Source: Candidatus Eiseniibacteriota bacterium
Lineage (GTDB): Bacteria > Eisenbacteria > RBG-16-71-46 > CAIMUX01
Assembly: GCA_020633975.1 (NCBI GenBank)
Contig: JACKCR010000009.1
Location: 1 to 64,000, forward strand
DNA length: 64,000 nt
Direction: 5' to 3'
A program made the translations under genes and the position numbers. Shown one piece after another: positions 33,820 through 43,254 of this stretch. The notes beneath the pieces are model-generated. The model made no database searches, had not been told where the DNA came from, and worked only from the letters and a program-made list of their open reading frames with translations. Each line of letters starts with the position of its first letter. The first letter of the stretch is position 1.

Positions 33820-36109
33820 TATCGACGAGGTATTCTTCGCGGCGCTCCAGCTTCCGCCGGAAGAACGCGAACCGTTCGTCCGAAAGTCCTTTGCCTCGCA
33901 CCCGGACACGGCCGATCTCGTGGTGGCCATGTTGCGGTTCCACGCGTGCAAGGACGGGCCGCTGGACAAGGGGATCATTGCCGTGGACCCGGAGAGGATC
34001 GGACCCTATCGCATTCTGCGCCGGATCGGGAAGGGCGGCTGGGGCATCGTGTATCAAGGGAAGCACGATCGGCTCGAGCGCAAGGATGCGGTCAAGGTCC
34101 TCTCCCCACTTCTCGTGCACGACAAGAAGACGGTGGACCGGTTCCGACGGGAGGCGCAGCTCCTCGCCAAGGTCAAGCACCCGAACATTGTGCAGGTGTA
34201 CGACTTCGACGAGGCGGACGGCCACCACTACGTCGCGATGGAACTGATCGAAGGTCCAACGCTTGCAGAACTGGCGGGGGACTCCCCGCTCCAGCTTCCG
34301 CAAGCGTTGGATCTCTTCGTCCACATCGCGGAGGGTGTCCGCGCCGCGCACGCCCAGGGAATCGTCCACCGCGACCTCAAACCGCAGAACATTCTGATCG
34401 ACGGTGAAGGTCGAGCGAAGGTCGTGGACTTCGGGATCGCGACGTCCCGACAGAAAGAGAGTCTGACCCATTCCTCGTCGGCCGGGGGCGACCCAACGGT
34501 AACTCACTCCACCGCTCGCGGAACGGACGGCTACTCGAGTCCCGAGCAACGGGCCGGTCAGCCGGTGGACCACCGGACGGACATTTGGGCATTCGGTTGT
34601 GTCATGGCGGAATGTCTCATGGGTACCGCGCACTGGAGGGTGGAGAGTGCACGGGAAGGAGTCGGACCGAAGTGGCCGGCTCTACCGCGCACGATCCCTC
34701 GTCGACTGCGCGAGCTGATCCAAAGCTGCCTACAGCACGATCGGGAGAAAAGGCCGAGTTCCATGGACGACGTCCTCCTTGTGCTTCGTCGGTTGCAAGA
34801 CCCGCCTCGCAGACAGCGCACGGCTCTAGTCATCGCCTCGATCGTTGCGCTCGCGATTGCCTTCGTCTGGGTCGGCGTTCTTTGGCTTCGAGACAGGCAG
34901 CCTATCCCAATGGCCGCGGAGAACATCGTGTCCGTGACCGCACGAGAACGGATGGTGGAAGTCGTACTCGCGGATGGAACCTCGCGCTTCCTCAGTCCGC
35001 CCGAAGGTTGGAACGGACGGATCGAAACGGCCACGCTCCTACAACTGGACGACCGGCTCTTCATCATGGCCAACGCCACCGAGTCCGCCACGAGCACGGT
35101 GGAACTCACGCTCGCATTCGTCTGGGACCAGTTCGGCACGCTCACCGATCAAGTGCGCTCGTGCCGCACGAGTGCGATCGATCTGGGTGACGCGCAGTTC
35201 AATCCGCAGTACACCCAGGGTCACTTCATGGACTTCCGTGTAGTCGGAACGAAGCACCCTCGGATCGCGTCTCGCGAAGTGTGCCACTACTATCCCTCCA
35301 TCGTCCGGTTCTTCGACGTCGACGAACTCGGACATCTCGACGAAGTCTATCGATTCGATCATGCCGGCCACATCCACGACTTCCACGTCGTCGAGGGTGA
35401 CGATCAGAATCCATCTGCGGTCTGGTACAGCGGCTCCATCATCAGCAGTAGCTCGCTCAGAACGATGGTCGGCGGTGTGTTCGGGGTCACGTACGCAGCG
35501 TTCTGCATCGAAGGAGAACCCGAAGGATCGTTTGCGTTCCCCTGCGCTTCGTCGTCTTTCGATTGGACGGCGGACAGGCACGTTCCGTGGATGGTGTCGA
35601 TGGGGGGCGAGTCGGTGGACGAGTCGGGGAGCGAGTCGGTAGACGAGTCGTCGCCGTCCTCGTCGCCGTCGCCCGTGGCGAACCGTGATCTCGTCACTTC
35701 ATTCGGGACGGCGAGCAGACTTGCTCAACCGACTCACCAAGCGACGCCGCTCTTCTACTTCACGGTGCGTGGATACCGCGCGCAGACAGACTACTTCGAT
35801 TGGACGAACGGCTTCGGCCTCGAGATCATCAACGGGCCTCCGGAGTTCGAGGGCGTGCTTCTGACGAACTCGATCCGTCTCGATGTCACTCGCCCGGCGC
35901 CGGATTCCGTTGTCGTCTCGCCGAGTCTCACCGGCGGGGAGATCCGGATCATCGAGGATCGTGCGGCACGGCTTGGGGTCGATCCGAACGAGCTCGTGCG
36001 CACCTTCGTCGCGGACAGCATCCTCACGCTCGCCTACGAGCGACCGGGGGTTCACGTGACGGGGCCGTTCCGGAGCGTCGTGGGGAAGTGGGACCCGTGT
36101 GAGGATTGA
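33800..36109 (+). CDS. Membrane Ser/Thr protein kinase with extracytoplasmic sensor domain
   Basis: The 769-residue protein has a Hanks-type kinase domain: glycine loop GKGGWGIVY (78-85), Lys99 in DAVKVL, catalytic HRDLKPQN (190-197), DFG (210-212) and SPEQ. One transmembrane helix follows at about 341-363, then some 400 extracytoplasmic residues of no recognised family. A low-complexity Ser/Glu stretch (GESVDESGSESVDESS) interrupts the latter. The ATG lies inside the sigma gene, indicating translational coupling. The kinase probably relays an envelope signal to the sigma factor. Confidence 0.88.
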   Translation: MTTPPPDIDEVFFAALQLPPEEREPFVRKSFASHPDTADLVVAMLRFHACKDGPLDKGIIAVDPERIGPYRILRRIGKGGWGIVYQGKHDRLERKDAVKVLSPLLVHDKKTVDRFRREAQLLAKVKHPNIVQVYDFDEADGHHYVAMELIEGPTLAELAGDSPLQLPQALDLFVHIAEGVRAAHAQGIVHRDLKPQNILIDGEGRAKVVDFGIATSRQKESLTHSSSAGGDPTVTHSTARGTDGYSSPEQRAGQPVDHRTDIWAFGCVMAECLMGTAHWRVESAREGVGPKWPALPRTIPRRLRELIQSCLQHDREKRPSSMDDVLLVLRRLQDPPRRQRTALVIASIVALAIAFVWVGVLWLRDRQPIPMAAENIVSVTARERMVEVVLADGTSRFLSPPEGWNGRIETATLLQLDDRLFIMANATESATSTVELTLAFVWDQFGTLTDQVRSCRTSAIDLGDAQFNPQYTQGHFMDFRVVGTKHPRIASREVCHYYPSIVRFFDVDELGHLDEVYRFDHAGHIHDFHVVEGDDQNPSAVWYSGSIISSSSLRTMVGGVFGVTYAAFCIEGEPEGSFAFPCASSSFDWTADRHVPWMVSMGGESVDESGSESVDESSPSSSPSPVANRDLVTSFGTASRLAQPTHQATPLFYFTVRGYRAQTDYFDWTNGFGLEIINGPPEFEGVLLTNSIRLDVTRPAPDSVVVSPSLTGGEIRIIEDRAARLGVDPNELVRTFVADSILTLAYERPGVHVTGPFRSVVGKWDPCED

Positions 36110-36230
36110 GTTCCGCTTGCGTGTCCCAGCGCCGTGTCTTTCGTGGGAACGATCCGCTGTGTCACAGTCGGAGGTTCCCTAGGTACACGTCACGGCCCCA
36201 TTCGTCCTCACTGACAGCCGGGAGGTATCC

Positions 36231-38399
36231 ATGCCGTCTTCGCTACTCCCGCGCGTCGCCATGCGCGCTCCCTCGTCCACCAAGCTCACTTCACTCACGG
36301 CCGCACTTCTCCTCGCCCTATCCCTAACCAGCACTGTCGCTTCCGCGGACGACGCCAACTACGTCGGCGCGTGGCCGTATGGCAATGCCAACGCGATGGC
36401 GTTCGATGCTTCGCGGGACCTGGCCTTCGTCGGAGAGGGTGGGGGCGTCGTGGTCGTCGACATCTCGGATCTCGCCTCGCCGACCGTGCTATCGGACGGG
36501 ATCCGTACGCGCGGACTGGTCGGCGATGTCGCATTCGACGCGGCTACGAACCTGCTCGCGATCGCCGACGGGGAAGCGGGTGTCGAGTTCTGGGACGTTT
36601 CGAACGCCGCTTCACCGGTCCGGCTGGGCTCCGTCGTGATCATGCGCGCCGGCGCGCGGGCCGATGCTTCCGACATCGCGCTCTGGTCCCACTTCGCGTA
36701 TGTCGCGGCGGGGTTCGGCTACATGCACATCGTGGACTTCTCCGATCCCTCGAACCCGGTCGACATCGGCTTCGACGGACAGGGAGGCGACTCGAGCGGA
36801 GTCTTCATCAGCGGCAACACGCTCTACGTGGGTGGGGGCCAGAGCCTCACTCGCTACGCGATCCAGGCGAACGGACACGTCACGCTCACCGGGATCGACT
36901 TCTTCACGACCACGGGCACGCCGTACGTAGTTGGGAACGTCCTCTATGGAACGTGGAATGGCTACTTCCAGACCTTCGACCTCTCGACTCCGGACCTGCT
37001 CCCGCTCGGGTTCCTGGACCTCCCGAATCCGAGGGACGTCGTGGTGACCGGCAACATCGCCTACGTCGCAGACGTCACCGGCGGAGTTCGCGCCATCGAC
37101 GTCACGAACCCCGCGAACCCCGTCCAGGTGGGGATCGATCCAACCTACGGCAGCGGGCGCGTCGCACTGCATGAAGGCCACCTTTTCGCCACCGGCTCGA
37201 CGTTCTTCCGTGCACTCGACATCACGACTCCGAACGCACCGGTGGAGATCGGGTCCGTGCAAAGCCCGAGCTCTGCCTATGACCTCGATGTGGTTGCGAA
37301 CCACGCCTATGTCGCGGACGCGAGTCGTGGCCTCTATGTGTTGGACGCCAGTGATCCGACAGCACTCAACGAGATCGGGCACGCCGATGCCCCGGGCTCG
37401 ATGCTCGACCTTCGCGTCGTGGATGGATTCGCGTACGCCGCGACCCAGTTCGAAGGACTCACGATCTACGACGTACAGACTCCAACCGCCCCAACCCAGG
37501 TGGCGAACCTTCCAACCCCGTACTACGCGCGCGGTGTGTTCGTCGATGGCGACCATGCCTACGTCGCAGACCTGACCGGTGGGCTGCGGGTGATCGACGT
37601 CTCGAACCCATCGGCCCCATCCGAGGTCGGATCGGTTGCTCTCGCCGATGCCGCACATCTGGTCGTCCAGTCCGGGGTCGCCTACGTCACGAGAGGCTCG
37701 TCCGGACTCAGCGTCGTCGACGTTTCGGATCCGACTGCTCCGTCCGTCGTCACGACACTCACTCTCTCCGACTACGCGACCGGCATCGACATCCAGGGCG
37801 ACCGCCTCTATGTCGCAGACTTCGACGGCGGCATGCGAATCCTGGACCTCTCCGATCCACTTCATCCGAGCACGCTCGGCATCTGGAACCAGACTGGACT
37901 TCTCGCCGGAGGCGTCACCGTGTCGGGCGACATCGCCTACGTCGCGGACGCGGGGGAAGGCGTCTACCAGATCGACGTATCCAATCCCGCGTCACCCGTC
38001 GAGATCGGATACTTCGACTCGCCAGGCAACGCGTTCGGATCCGCGCTCTCCGGCGCGAACGTATTCGTCGTGGACGGACTCACCGGCATCCAGGTGGGGC
38101 AGTTCGGCGATGTCGCATCTGTCGACCCGGACACGGAGCCAGGCTCGGGTTCTGCCGACGGCGCTGGCGGTCTGGGCACATCACGGACGACACGCGTCGC
38201 ACTCTCGAACGGGGTCGTGCAGTTCGACGTACAGAGCGACGACGTCTCGTTGGACGTGTTCGACACGCTCGGCCGTCGTGTCTTCTCGGGACGCGAGGAC
38301 TCTGCGTACCAGTTCGAGCCGCGCACATCGGGGACGTACTTCTGGAGAGCACGCGGTGGGACGGTGCTGGAGACCGGGAAGATCGTCGTCGTGCAGTAG
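36231..38399 (+). CDS. Secreted LVIVD-repeat propeller protein with FlgD-like tail
   Basis: The 722-residue protein has a signal peptide ending TVASA. More than ten LVIVD-type repeats follow, with the pattern AYVADxxxGLxVIDVSNPxxPxxVGS, which build one or two beta-propellers. A Gly/Ser linker leads to a shortened sorting domain ending GTYFWRARGG...GKIVVVQ. GGGAGG lies six bases before the ATG at 36231. Such proteins are surface-exposed in many FCB bacteria; the partner is unknown. Confidence 0.85.
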   Translation: MPSSLLPRVAMRAPSSTKLTSLTAALLLALSLTSTVASADDANYVGAWPYGNANAMAFDASRDLAFVGEGGGVVVVDISDLASPTVLSDGIRTRGLVGDVAFDAATNLLAIADGEAGVEFWDVSNAASPVRLGSVVIMRAGARADASDIALWSHFAYVAAGFGYMHIVDFSDPSNPVDIGFDGQGGDSSGVFISGNTLYVGGGQSLTRYAIQANGHVTLTGIDFFTTTGTPYVVGNVLYGTWNGYFQTFDLSTPDLLPLGFLDLPNPRDVVVTGNIAYVADVTGGVRAIDVTNPANPVQVGIDPTYGSGRVALHEGHLFATGSTFFRALDITTPNAPVEIGSVQSPSSAYDLDVVANHAYVADASRGLYVLDASDPTALNEIGHADAPGSMLDLRVVDGFAYAATQFEGLTIYDVQTPTAPTQVANLPTPYYARGVFVDGDHAYVADLTGGLRVIDVSNPSAPSEVGSVALADAAHLVVQSGVAYVTRGSSGLSVVDVSDPTAPSVVTTLTLSDYATGIDIQGDRLYVADFDGGMRILDLSDPLHPSTLGIWNQTGLLAGGVTVSGDIAYVADAGEGVYQIDVSNPASPVEIGYFDSPGNAFGSALSGANVFVVDGLTGIQVGQFGDVASVDPDTEPGSGSADGAGGLGTSRTTRVALSNGVVQFDVQSDDVSLDVFDTLGRRVFSGREDSAYQFEPRTSGTYFWRARGGTVLETGKIVVVQ

Positions 38400-38431
38400 A
38401 CCCGAGCGATACGGCGGGATCGTCGTCCCGC

Positions 38432-39256
38432 CTACCCCGCGAGGAACCCGCGGATCGCGTCGTTCACCGGCTCCGGACGTTCCATCGGTGAGAGGTGCCC
38501 GGCGTCCGGGATCACGACCAGCTTCGCATTCGGAATCGCGTCGGCCATCGCCTTCGCACCCGACGGTGGCGTGAGCGCGTCGTGTTCCCCGACGACGATC
38601 AACGTCGGCACCGTGATGCCGGCGAGTTCGTCGCCGTAGTCGTCCCGGCTTCGCATCGCGAAGAGCGCCTGCTGCACTCCGATCGGATCGGCCCCGTGCA
38701 TCATCGCGAGAACACGGCCGCGGAACGCGTCGTCCGTTCGGCGGGATGGAGCGATCAGGTCCTTCGACATCGCGTCGAACATCGCGTCCGCCTGTCCCGT
38801 GCGGACCTTCTCGATCGCGGCGAGACGTCCCTCCTTGCCTTCGGGGCTGTCGGCTCCGGCTCGTGTATCGCAGAGGATGAGCGCGGCGATCTTCTCGGGG
38901 AACTGTCGCCAGCACTCGAACGCGATGTAGCCACCCATCGAGAGTGCGGCGAGGACGACAGGTTCGTCGCCCCACGCGCGGATCTCGTCACGGACGGCGC
39001 TCGCGTAGTGGGTCAGGGTCACCGTCTCGGCCTGGACCTCGAACGGTGGGCGTCCGCCGAAGCCGGGGAGGTTTATCGTGCGGGTGGAGATTGCGCGAGG
39101 TCGACCGGACGCCCGCTCTGGATTCGATGCCATAGATGCCGTGCTGTTGGGACCAGGGGAGTCCGCGACATCCGGGGTCGCGAGTGCTGACTGGCCGTCC
39201 CAGAGGTGTTGGTCGAGGGGATAGCCGTGTACGAACAGGATGCGGTGTGAGGACAT
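38432..39256 (-). CDS. Alpha/beta hydrolase
   Basis: The 274-residue protein has the alpha/beta hydrolase fold: ILFVHGYPLD with the oxyanion region, nucleophile Ser in AALSMGGY, acid Asp in VVGEHDALTPP and His in DAGHLSPME. Between HLWDG and NLPGFG, where most relatives have a short loop, there are about 35 extra low-complexity residues (ADSPGPNSTASMASNPERAS). AGGAGG precedes the ATG. Substrate unknown; esterase or lactonase activity is likely. Confidence 0.88.
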   Translation of the reverse strand: MSSHRILFVHGYPLDQHLWDGQSALATPDVADSPGPNSTASMASNPERASGRPRAISTRTINLPGFGGRPPFEVQAETVTLTHYASAVRDEIRAWGDEPVVLAALSMGGYIAFECWRQFPEKIAALILCDTRAGADSPEGKEGRLAAIEKVRTGQADAMFDAMSKDLIAPSRRTDDAFRGRVLAMMHGADPIGVQQALFAMRSRDDYGDELAGITVPTLIVVGEHDALTPPSGAKAMADAIPNAKLVVIPDAGHLSPMERPEPVNDAIRGFLAG

Positions 39257-39348
39257 GCGTCGACCTCCTGGCTCGATCTATCCCGAAACCGTCCCGGGTA
39301 TCATGGCGAGAGAAGCGACGTCGGCGCAACCAACAAGCAACTCGAAGT

Positions 39349-39384
39349 CTACCGCGCATCGAGCAGGACCGTGAAGCTCGTCAC
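39349..39384 (-). pseudogene. Remnant of a PIN-domain toxin start
   Basis: A GTG overlapping the antitoxin stop (GTGA) begins VTSFTVLLDAR and then meets TAG. PIN toxins paired with this antitoxin type typically begin FTVLLDACVLYPAPLRD, so the first strand and the first catalytic Asp are recognisable. The remainder is missing from the following bases. The toxin has evidently been lost while its antitoxin gene remains. Confidence 0.5.
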
Positions 39385-39842
39385 TCGTACCCTATGCCAA
39401 GGTCCTGTGCTTCGCTCGCGAGTTCATCGAGTGCTCGGCGCGCCGCGGAACGCTGTTCGTTCCGGTAGGCCATGACGTCTTGGAACCGAACCCGCCGATC
39501 CGTTCCCACTCGGTGAAGCGGGAGGACGCCATCCTCCAGCAGCTTCACGAAGAACGGGTGGGACACGTTCAGTATGTCTGCAGCCTGCTGCGTCGTGAGC
39601 TCCGCATGGTACGGCATGACCGTGACCGCGTTCCCCTTCGCCGTCTCCTCGAGAATGCGGAGCAGGAGTGCCACCGCTACCTCTGGTAGTTCGACTTCGG
39701 GCTCAGGGGCACCCTCGACCATGACACGGAGGCTCTTCCGCGCGGCCATGGATTCGAGGATCCGGTACCACTCCTTCGCCTTGTTGGCTTCCTCTTCGGT
39801 AGGAAGGACTGGATCCCGCGTGGCGTCTTGGGTTGCTGTCAT
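39381..39842 (-). CDS. Excisionase-type HTH antitoxin (PIN-toxin partner)
   Basis: The 153-residue protein has a MerR/excisionase-type helix-turn-helix (ELTTQQAADILNVSHPFFVKLLEDGVLPLHRVGTDRRVRF), preceded by a helical region with a run of acidic and hydrophobic residues. It ends EAQDLGIGYE, the end seen in antitoxins directly followed by a PIN-domain toxin. AGGAG lies seven bases before the ATG at 39842. Only a ten-residue toxin remnant follows, so it is now an orphan. It is divergent from a second antitoxin-like gene. Confidence 0.8.
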   Translation of the reverse strand: MTATQDATRDPVLPTEEEANKAKEWYRILESMAARKSLRVMVEGAPEPEVELPEVAVALLLRILEETAKGNAVTVMPYHAELTTQQAADILNVSHPFFVKLLEDGVLPLHRVGTDRRVRFQDVMAYRNEQRSAARRALDELASEAQDLGIGYE

Positions 39843-39975
39843 CCGTCTACTCCTGACCCTACGTCCAGAGGGAGCATACGCAATGATCGCCACAGACGAA
39901 ACGGGGCTCGAGGCGTGGAAGGGGCCGATCCATAAGCTGCCCAGAGATCCGCGTGTCCCGCCGATTGGAGGTAGC

Positions 39976-40251
39976 ATGGGCAAGGTACCAGAGATCGTTC
40001 CCGTCACGGACCTACGCCAGGATGCCGCCGCGGTCATTCGCCGGCTTCAGGGTTCCAGAGAGCCAATGGTGATCACGCAGCGCGGAAGGGCCGCGGCCGT
40101 CCTTTTGAGCATGGAGTCGTACGAGAAAACCCGAAATGAGCTGGAGCTGCTCCGCCTTCTCGCCCGCGGCGAGCGAGACATCGCGAAAGGCGCAGGACGT
40201 ACCTTGGAGAGCGTCTTGCGGGACACAGACCGCATTCTCCGCGAAGACTAG
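39976..40251 (+). CDS. Phd/YefM-family antitoxin, apparently orphan
   Basis: The 91-residue protein has the Phd/YefM N-terminal fold (VPVTDLRQDAAAVIRRLQGSREPMVITQRGRAAAVLLSMESYE), which binds DNA, and a C-terminal helix that would cover a toxin. GGAGG is five bases before the ATG; in-frame ATG at 39883 is less likely. No RelE- or Doc-type toxin follows in the next 260 bases. Together with the excisionase-type antitoxin across the 133-base divergent region it marks a decayed toxin-antitoxin locus. Confidence 0.8.
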   Translation: MGKVPEIVPVTDLRQDAAAVIRRLQGSREPMVITQRGRAAAVLLSMESYEKTRNELELLRLLARGERDIAKGAGRTLESVLRDTDRILRED

Positions 40252-40518
40252 CGCGTCCGGTCGTTCAGCGGGGACCCCGATGAACCTTCTACGCGCTCGC
40301 GCGCAGCCCCTCACCCATGCAGCTTGCTGCTCCTAACGGAACCGCGCCCGGATCGCCCCCCAGCTTTGATCGATGGCCGGGGGACCTTTTGGTTGTGTGG
40401 TTTGGCCAGCGGACAAGAGCGGGAATAGCGTATCGAGTGGGGTATACTGGGCAAGGCTTGGAGGTCGCGTAGCCCATCGTGCCGCCAAGAACTCATCGTT
40501 CTGAGATAGGAGTTGTCC

Positions 40519-41829
40519 GTGAAGTATATCGCGTGGGCGCTTCTTGTCGTTGGTCTGTCTGGGCCGGCAACTGCTTCGACTTTACGGGTGCCGAGCGAGT
40601 ACTCGACCATACAGGAAGCGGTGGATGCAGCGGCGTCGGGCGACGAGATCCTTCTTGCGTCCGGTGAGTACTCCGGTCCAGGAAACACGCGGATAGAGAT
40701 CATTGGGATCGATCTTGTCCTTCGGTCTGAATCTGGACCGCGGGCAACCCGCATAGCGGCGCCCCCTTCAGATTCGGAGACCTGGGCCTTTCGCGTTGTT
40801 CTCGGAACTGGGAACGCAGTGACCATCTCCGGCATCGGGTTTGAGTTCTTGGCCGGCAGGTTTGGCGCAGCGATCAGCGCTTCTGGTCAGGGCGTCATCC
40901 GGGTTCAGAACTGCGACTTCATGGACTGCGAGTCTCCGGCCACGAACGGGTCGGAATCCGGCGGTGCCGTTCTCGTCGATGGAGAGGTGGACGCAGCCTT
41001 CCTTGGCTGTCGCTTCTTGCGCAACATCGCGACCCGCGGCGGAGGTCTGAGCATCCAAACCTCAGCCCCGGTCACGATAGATGAGTGTACGTTCCGAGCG
41101 AACTCAGGCGGTGGACTCTGGCTGGGTCGGTCCTCCTCTGTTTCGGTCCTCGGATCCCAGTTCAACAACCACGGTGGCAAAGGCGCGTTGGTCACCGAAC
41201 CCGGAAACGACGTGAGCATCGAACGCAGCCTGTTTGTCTCGAATTCGGGGATCTCGTTGCAATCGGCTTCGGTTCGCAACTGCACGTTCACGCGGAACCA
41301 CATGTCGTTGATCGACGGTCCCGGTGGAGTGCTCCAGATCCTGTCGGGTCCCGTCACGCTCGATCGGTGCATTGTCCGGGGGAACTGTGCGAACTCGGGC
41401 GTTGCAGACATCATGGCATACGGACCGCTGTTTGTCACATGCTGCGCGGTGGACAGCTCGGGCATCTCAGGTTGGGAGCACATCGTGTTCGACGGGCCGC
41501 AAGTGTGGGAGGATCCCATGTTCTGCGACCCGGAGGTCTGTGGCCTTGGAAACGACGGCAGAGCTTCCAGGTACGAACTCGACATTGCCTCTCCCTGCAG
41601 TGCCTTGCTCAGCCCGTGCGGCGACACAATTGGGGTGTATGAGGTGGGATGTGGGGACTCACTCGGCGCGTGCTGCGTCCAGGACATCTGCACGCTGCTA
41701 CCTGCCAACGACTGCGAAGACGCCGGTGGTGGATTCCTTGGCGAAGGAACCGCCTGTGAGCCCAACCCCTGCTTCGCCGTGCCTGTCGTGAAGAAGAGCT
41801 GGGGAGAGGTGAAGAGACTGTTCCGTTAG
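40519..41829 (+). CDS. Secreted right-handed beta-helix protein with GACC module
   Basis: The 436-residue protein has a signal peptide (VKYIAWALLVVGLSGPATAS) and the typical VPSEYSTIQEAVDAAASGDEI start of pectate-lyase-like beta-helix proteins. Beta-helix coils follow, rich in GGGL and NCTF turns. It ends in the Cys module GACCVQDICTLLPANDC...CEPNPC followed by a short basic tail, without the FlgD-like domain. GTG at 40519 with AGGAG six bases upstream is the start. It may bind or cleave polysaccharide; no catalytic residues were identified. Confidence 0.85.
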   Translation: MKYIAWALLVVGLSGPATASTLRVPSEYSTIQEAVDAAASGDEILLASGEYSGPGNTRIEIIGIDLVLRSESGPRATRIAAPPSDSETWAFRVVLGTGNAVTISGIGFEFLAGRFGAAISASGQGVIRVQNCDFMDCESPATNGSESGGAVLVDGEVDAAFLGCRFLRNIATRGGGLSIQTSAPVTIDECTFRANSGGGLWLGRSSSVSVLGSQFNNHGGKGALVTEPGNDVSIERSLFVSNSGISLQSASVRNCTFTRNHMSLIDGPGGVLQILSGPVTLDRCIVRGNCANSGVADIMAYGPLFVTCCAVDSSGISGWEHIVFDGPQVWEDPMFCDPEVCGLGNDGRASRYELDIASPCSALLSPCGDTIGVYEVGCGDSLGACCVQDICTLLPANDCEDAGGGFLGEGTACEPNPCFAVPVVKKSWGEVKRLFR

Positions 41830-41996
41830 GCCGGAGCGCCATTGGAGGCCAGAACCACCACCCCACAACTGGCAGACGGATAGTCCAACGACAGTCCATC
41901 ATCGTAAGGCAGTTGGGCCGTCGGGGACTGGGCGAGTCCAGAGGTGGCGTATGCGGCCAGGAGCAGTGCCGTGATGCTGAGGGATCTGTTCTTCAT
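41826..41996 (-). CDS. Short secreted protein or truncated exported gene
   Basis: An ATG frame encodes 56 residues: a clear signal peptide (MKNRSLSITALLLAAYATSG, cleavage after LAQ) and a short mature part ending CGVVVLASNGAPA. The mature part looks like the beginning of a longer secreted protein, so this may be a truncated gene. It lies 76 bases downstream of the beta-helix gene at 42073 on the same strand. Its stop overlaps the stop of the convergent gene at 41829. Confidence 0.5.
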   Translation of the reverse strand: MKNRSLSITALLLAAYATSGLAQSPTAQLPYDDGLSLDYPSASCGVVVLASNGAPA

Positions 41997-42072
41997 CGGT
42001 CCGTCACCGCCTGTTCCGATTCGCTGCTCCGGTCGAGCCGCACGTCCGGATTCGCACGCGGACCGACAAAGC

Positions 42073-43245
42073 TCAGTTCAGTCGAACGACCCTACGTGCA
42101 GTGGTGCTGCCCGTGGAAGCGCCATCCACCCACACCCGAAGCCACAGGGTCCGCGGAGCCTCTGCCGACCGCCCCTCCCATTCATGGCCCAAGTGGTGTG
42201 TTCCGGCTGCCAGGACCCCGTTGAACACCGTGTCGACAAGACGGCCCTGGGAGTCGAACAGTGCGACTCGGACCTCCGCTTCCCTCTCGACTCCGACCTC
42301 GAACTCGAATCCTGATGCCGAAGGGTTCGGCCACGGGCCGGTCAGACGTAGCACAGAAGCGTCGCCAACGTCGTAGGGCGCGTTCGTCGTCGGACATCCC
42401 ACACCGAGCGCTCCTATGAGCACCCCGCACTCGTTGTTCCCTGGTAGCGCCGGGGAATCTGCGTCCACCCGCAGCCCCACCGGGTCGGCGTCCAGGTCTC
42501 CACACGGGGGCGGGTCACAGAACAGAGGATCGCCTTCGACCGGATTCACGTAGGTGATCGTGCCCATCTGCTCGTTGACGTCGATCTGGCCACCCACGAT
42601 GCAGCAGTCGAGGGTGAGGGAGCCAGACCCTACTAGGATGTTCTTTTGGCAGTTCGCGTCGACGATGCAGCGTTCAAGGACGACGTCGGCGCCGCCTAAG
42701 ACGTAGAGCCCTCCGTAGTCCGCACCATCGGAGTGGGAGTCGTTGGCAGCGATGGTGGAACCCCGCATACGGAAAGCACCTCCAATGACCCCCACCCCAG
42801 CACCGCTACGGACAAGTCCGCCTGACTCGTTCCCAACGATGACACAGTCCTGGGCGGTGCAAGCGGCCCCGTCGACTAGAATCGCGAGACCGTAGGGTCC
42901 GTCGAACAGCTGGGACACGGCCCGCATGGTGAAGCCCTCGATCCTCGTATCGAGAGTCTCGCCCGAGCGCAGCCAGAACAGAATCCCGTTCTCGTTCGGC
43001 TCCAGAATGGTCACCTCGGGACCTGCGACCGACCTCAGCGTGACCCTACGGCCACCGAAGTCGAAAGACGGGTACGGAGCAACGTGGAGGCCCGGTTCGA
43101 CGAGCACGACATCCCCGTCGTCGGAGGCATCTAGCGCCTCCTGAATCGTGAGGAAGTCGCCAGGAACCCCCAGCACCGCCGCGGGCGCATCTCTCAATGC
43201 CAGGACGCTGACGCCGATGAGGAACAATGCAATCACGGTTCGCAT
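42073..43245 (-). CDS. Secreted beta-helix protein with FlgD-like C-terminal domain
   Basis: The 390-residue protein has a signal peptide ending DAPAA and the beta-helix start VPGDFLTIQEALDASDDGDVV, similar to the gene at 40519. A parallel beta-helix is followed by EGDPLFCDPPPCG, a motif also present as EDPMFCDPEVCG in that gene. The last 85 residues are the sorting domain ending TLWLRVWVDG...ARRVVRLN. GGGAGG precedes the ATG. The two beta-helix genes are paralogues in convergent orientation around the small secreted frame. Confidence 0.85.
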   Translation of the reverse strand: MRTVIALFLIGVSVLALRDAPAAVLGVPGDFLTIQEALDASDDGDVVLVEPGLHVAPYPSFDFGGRRVTLRSVAGPEVTILEPNENGILFWLRSGETLDTRIEGFTMRAVSQLFDGPYGLAILVDGAACTAQDCVIVGNESGGLVRSGAGVGVIGGAFRMRGSTIAANDSHSDGADYGGLYVLGGADVVLERCIVDANCQKNILVGSGSLTLDCCIVGGQIDVNEQMGTITYVNPVEGDPLFCDPPPCGDLDADPVGLRVDADSPALPGNNECGVLIGALGVGCPTTNAPYDVGDASVLRLTGPWPNPSASGFEFEVGVEREAEVRVALFDSQGRLVDTVFNGVLAAGTHHLGHEWEGRSAEAPRTLWLRVWVDGASTGSTTARRVVRLN

Positions 43246-43254
43246 GGTGCCTCC

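Noticed and set aside
40441-40450. TATACT as a -10 box for the beta-helix gene
   Set aside because: No -35 match lies at 16-18 bases upstream and there is no extended -10 TG.
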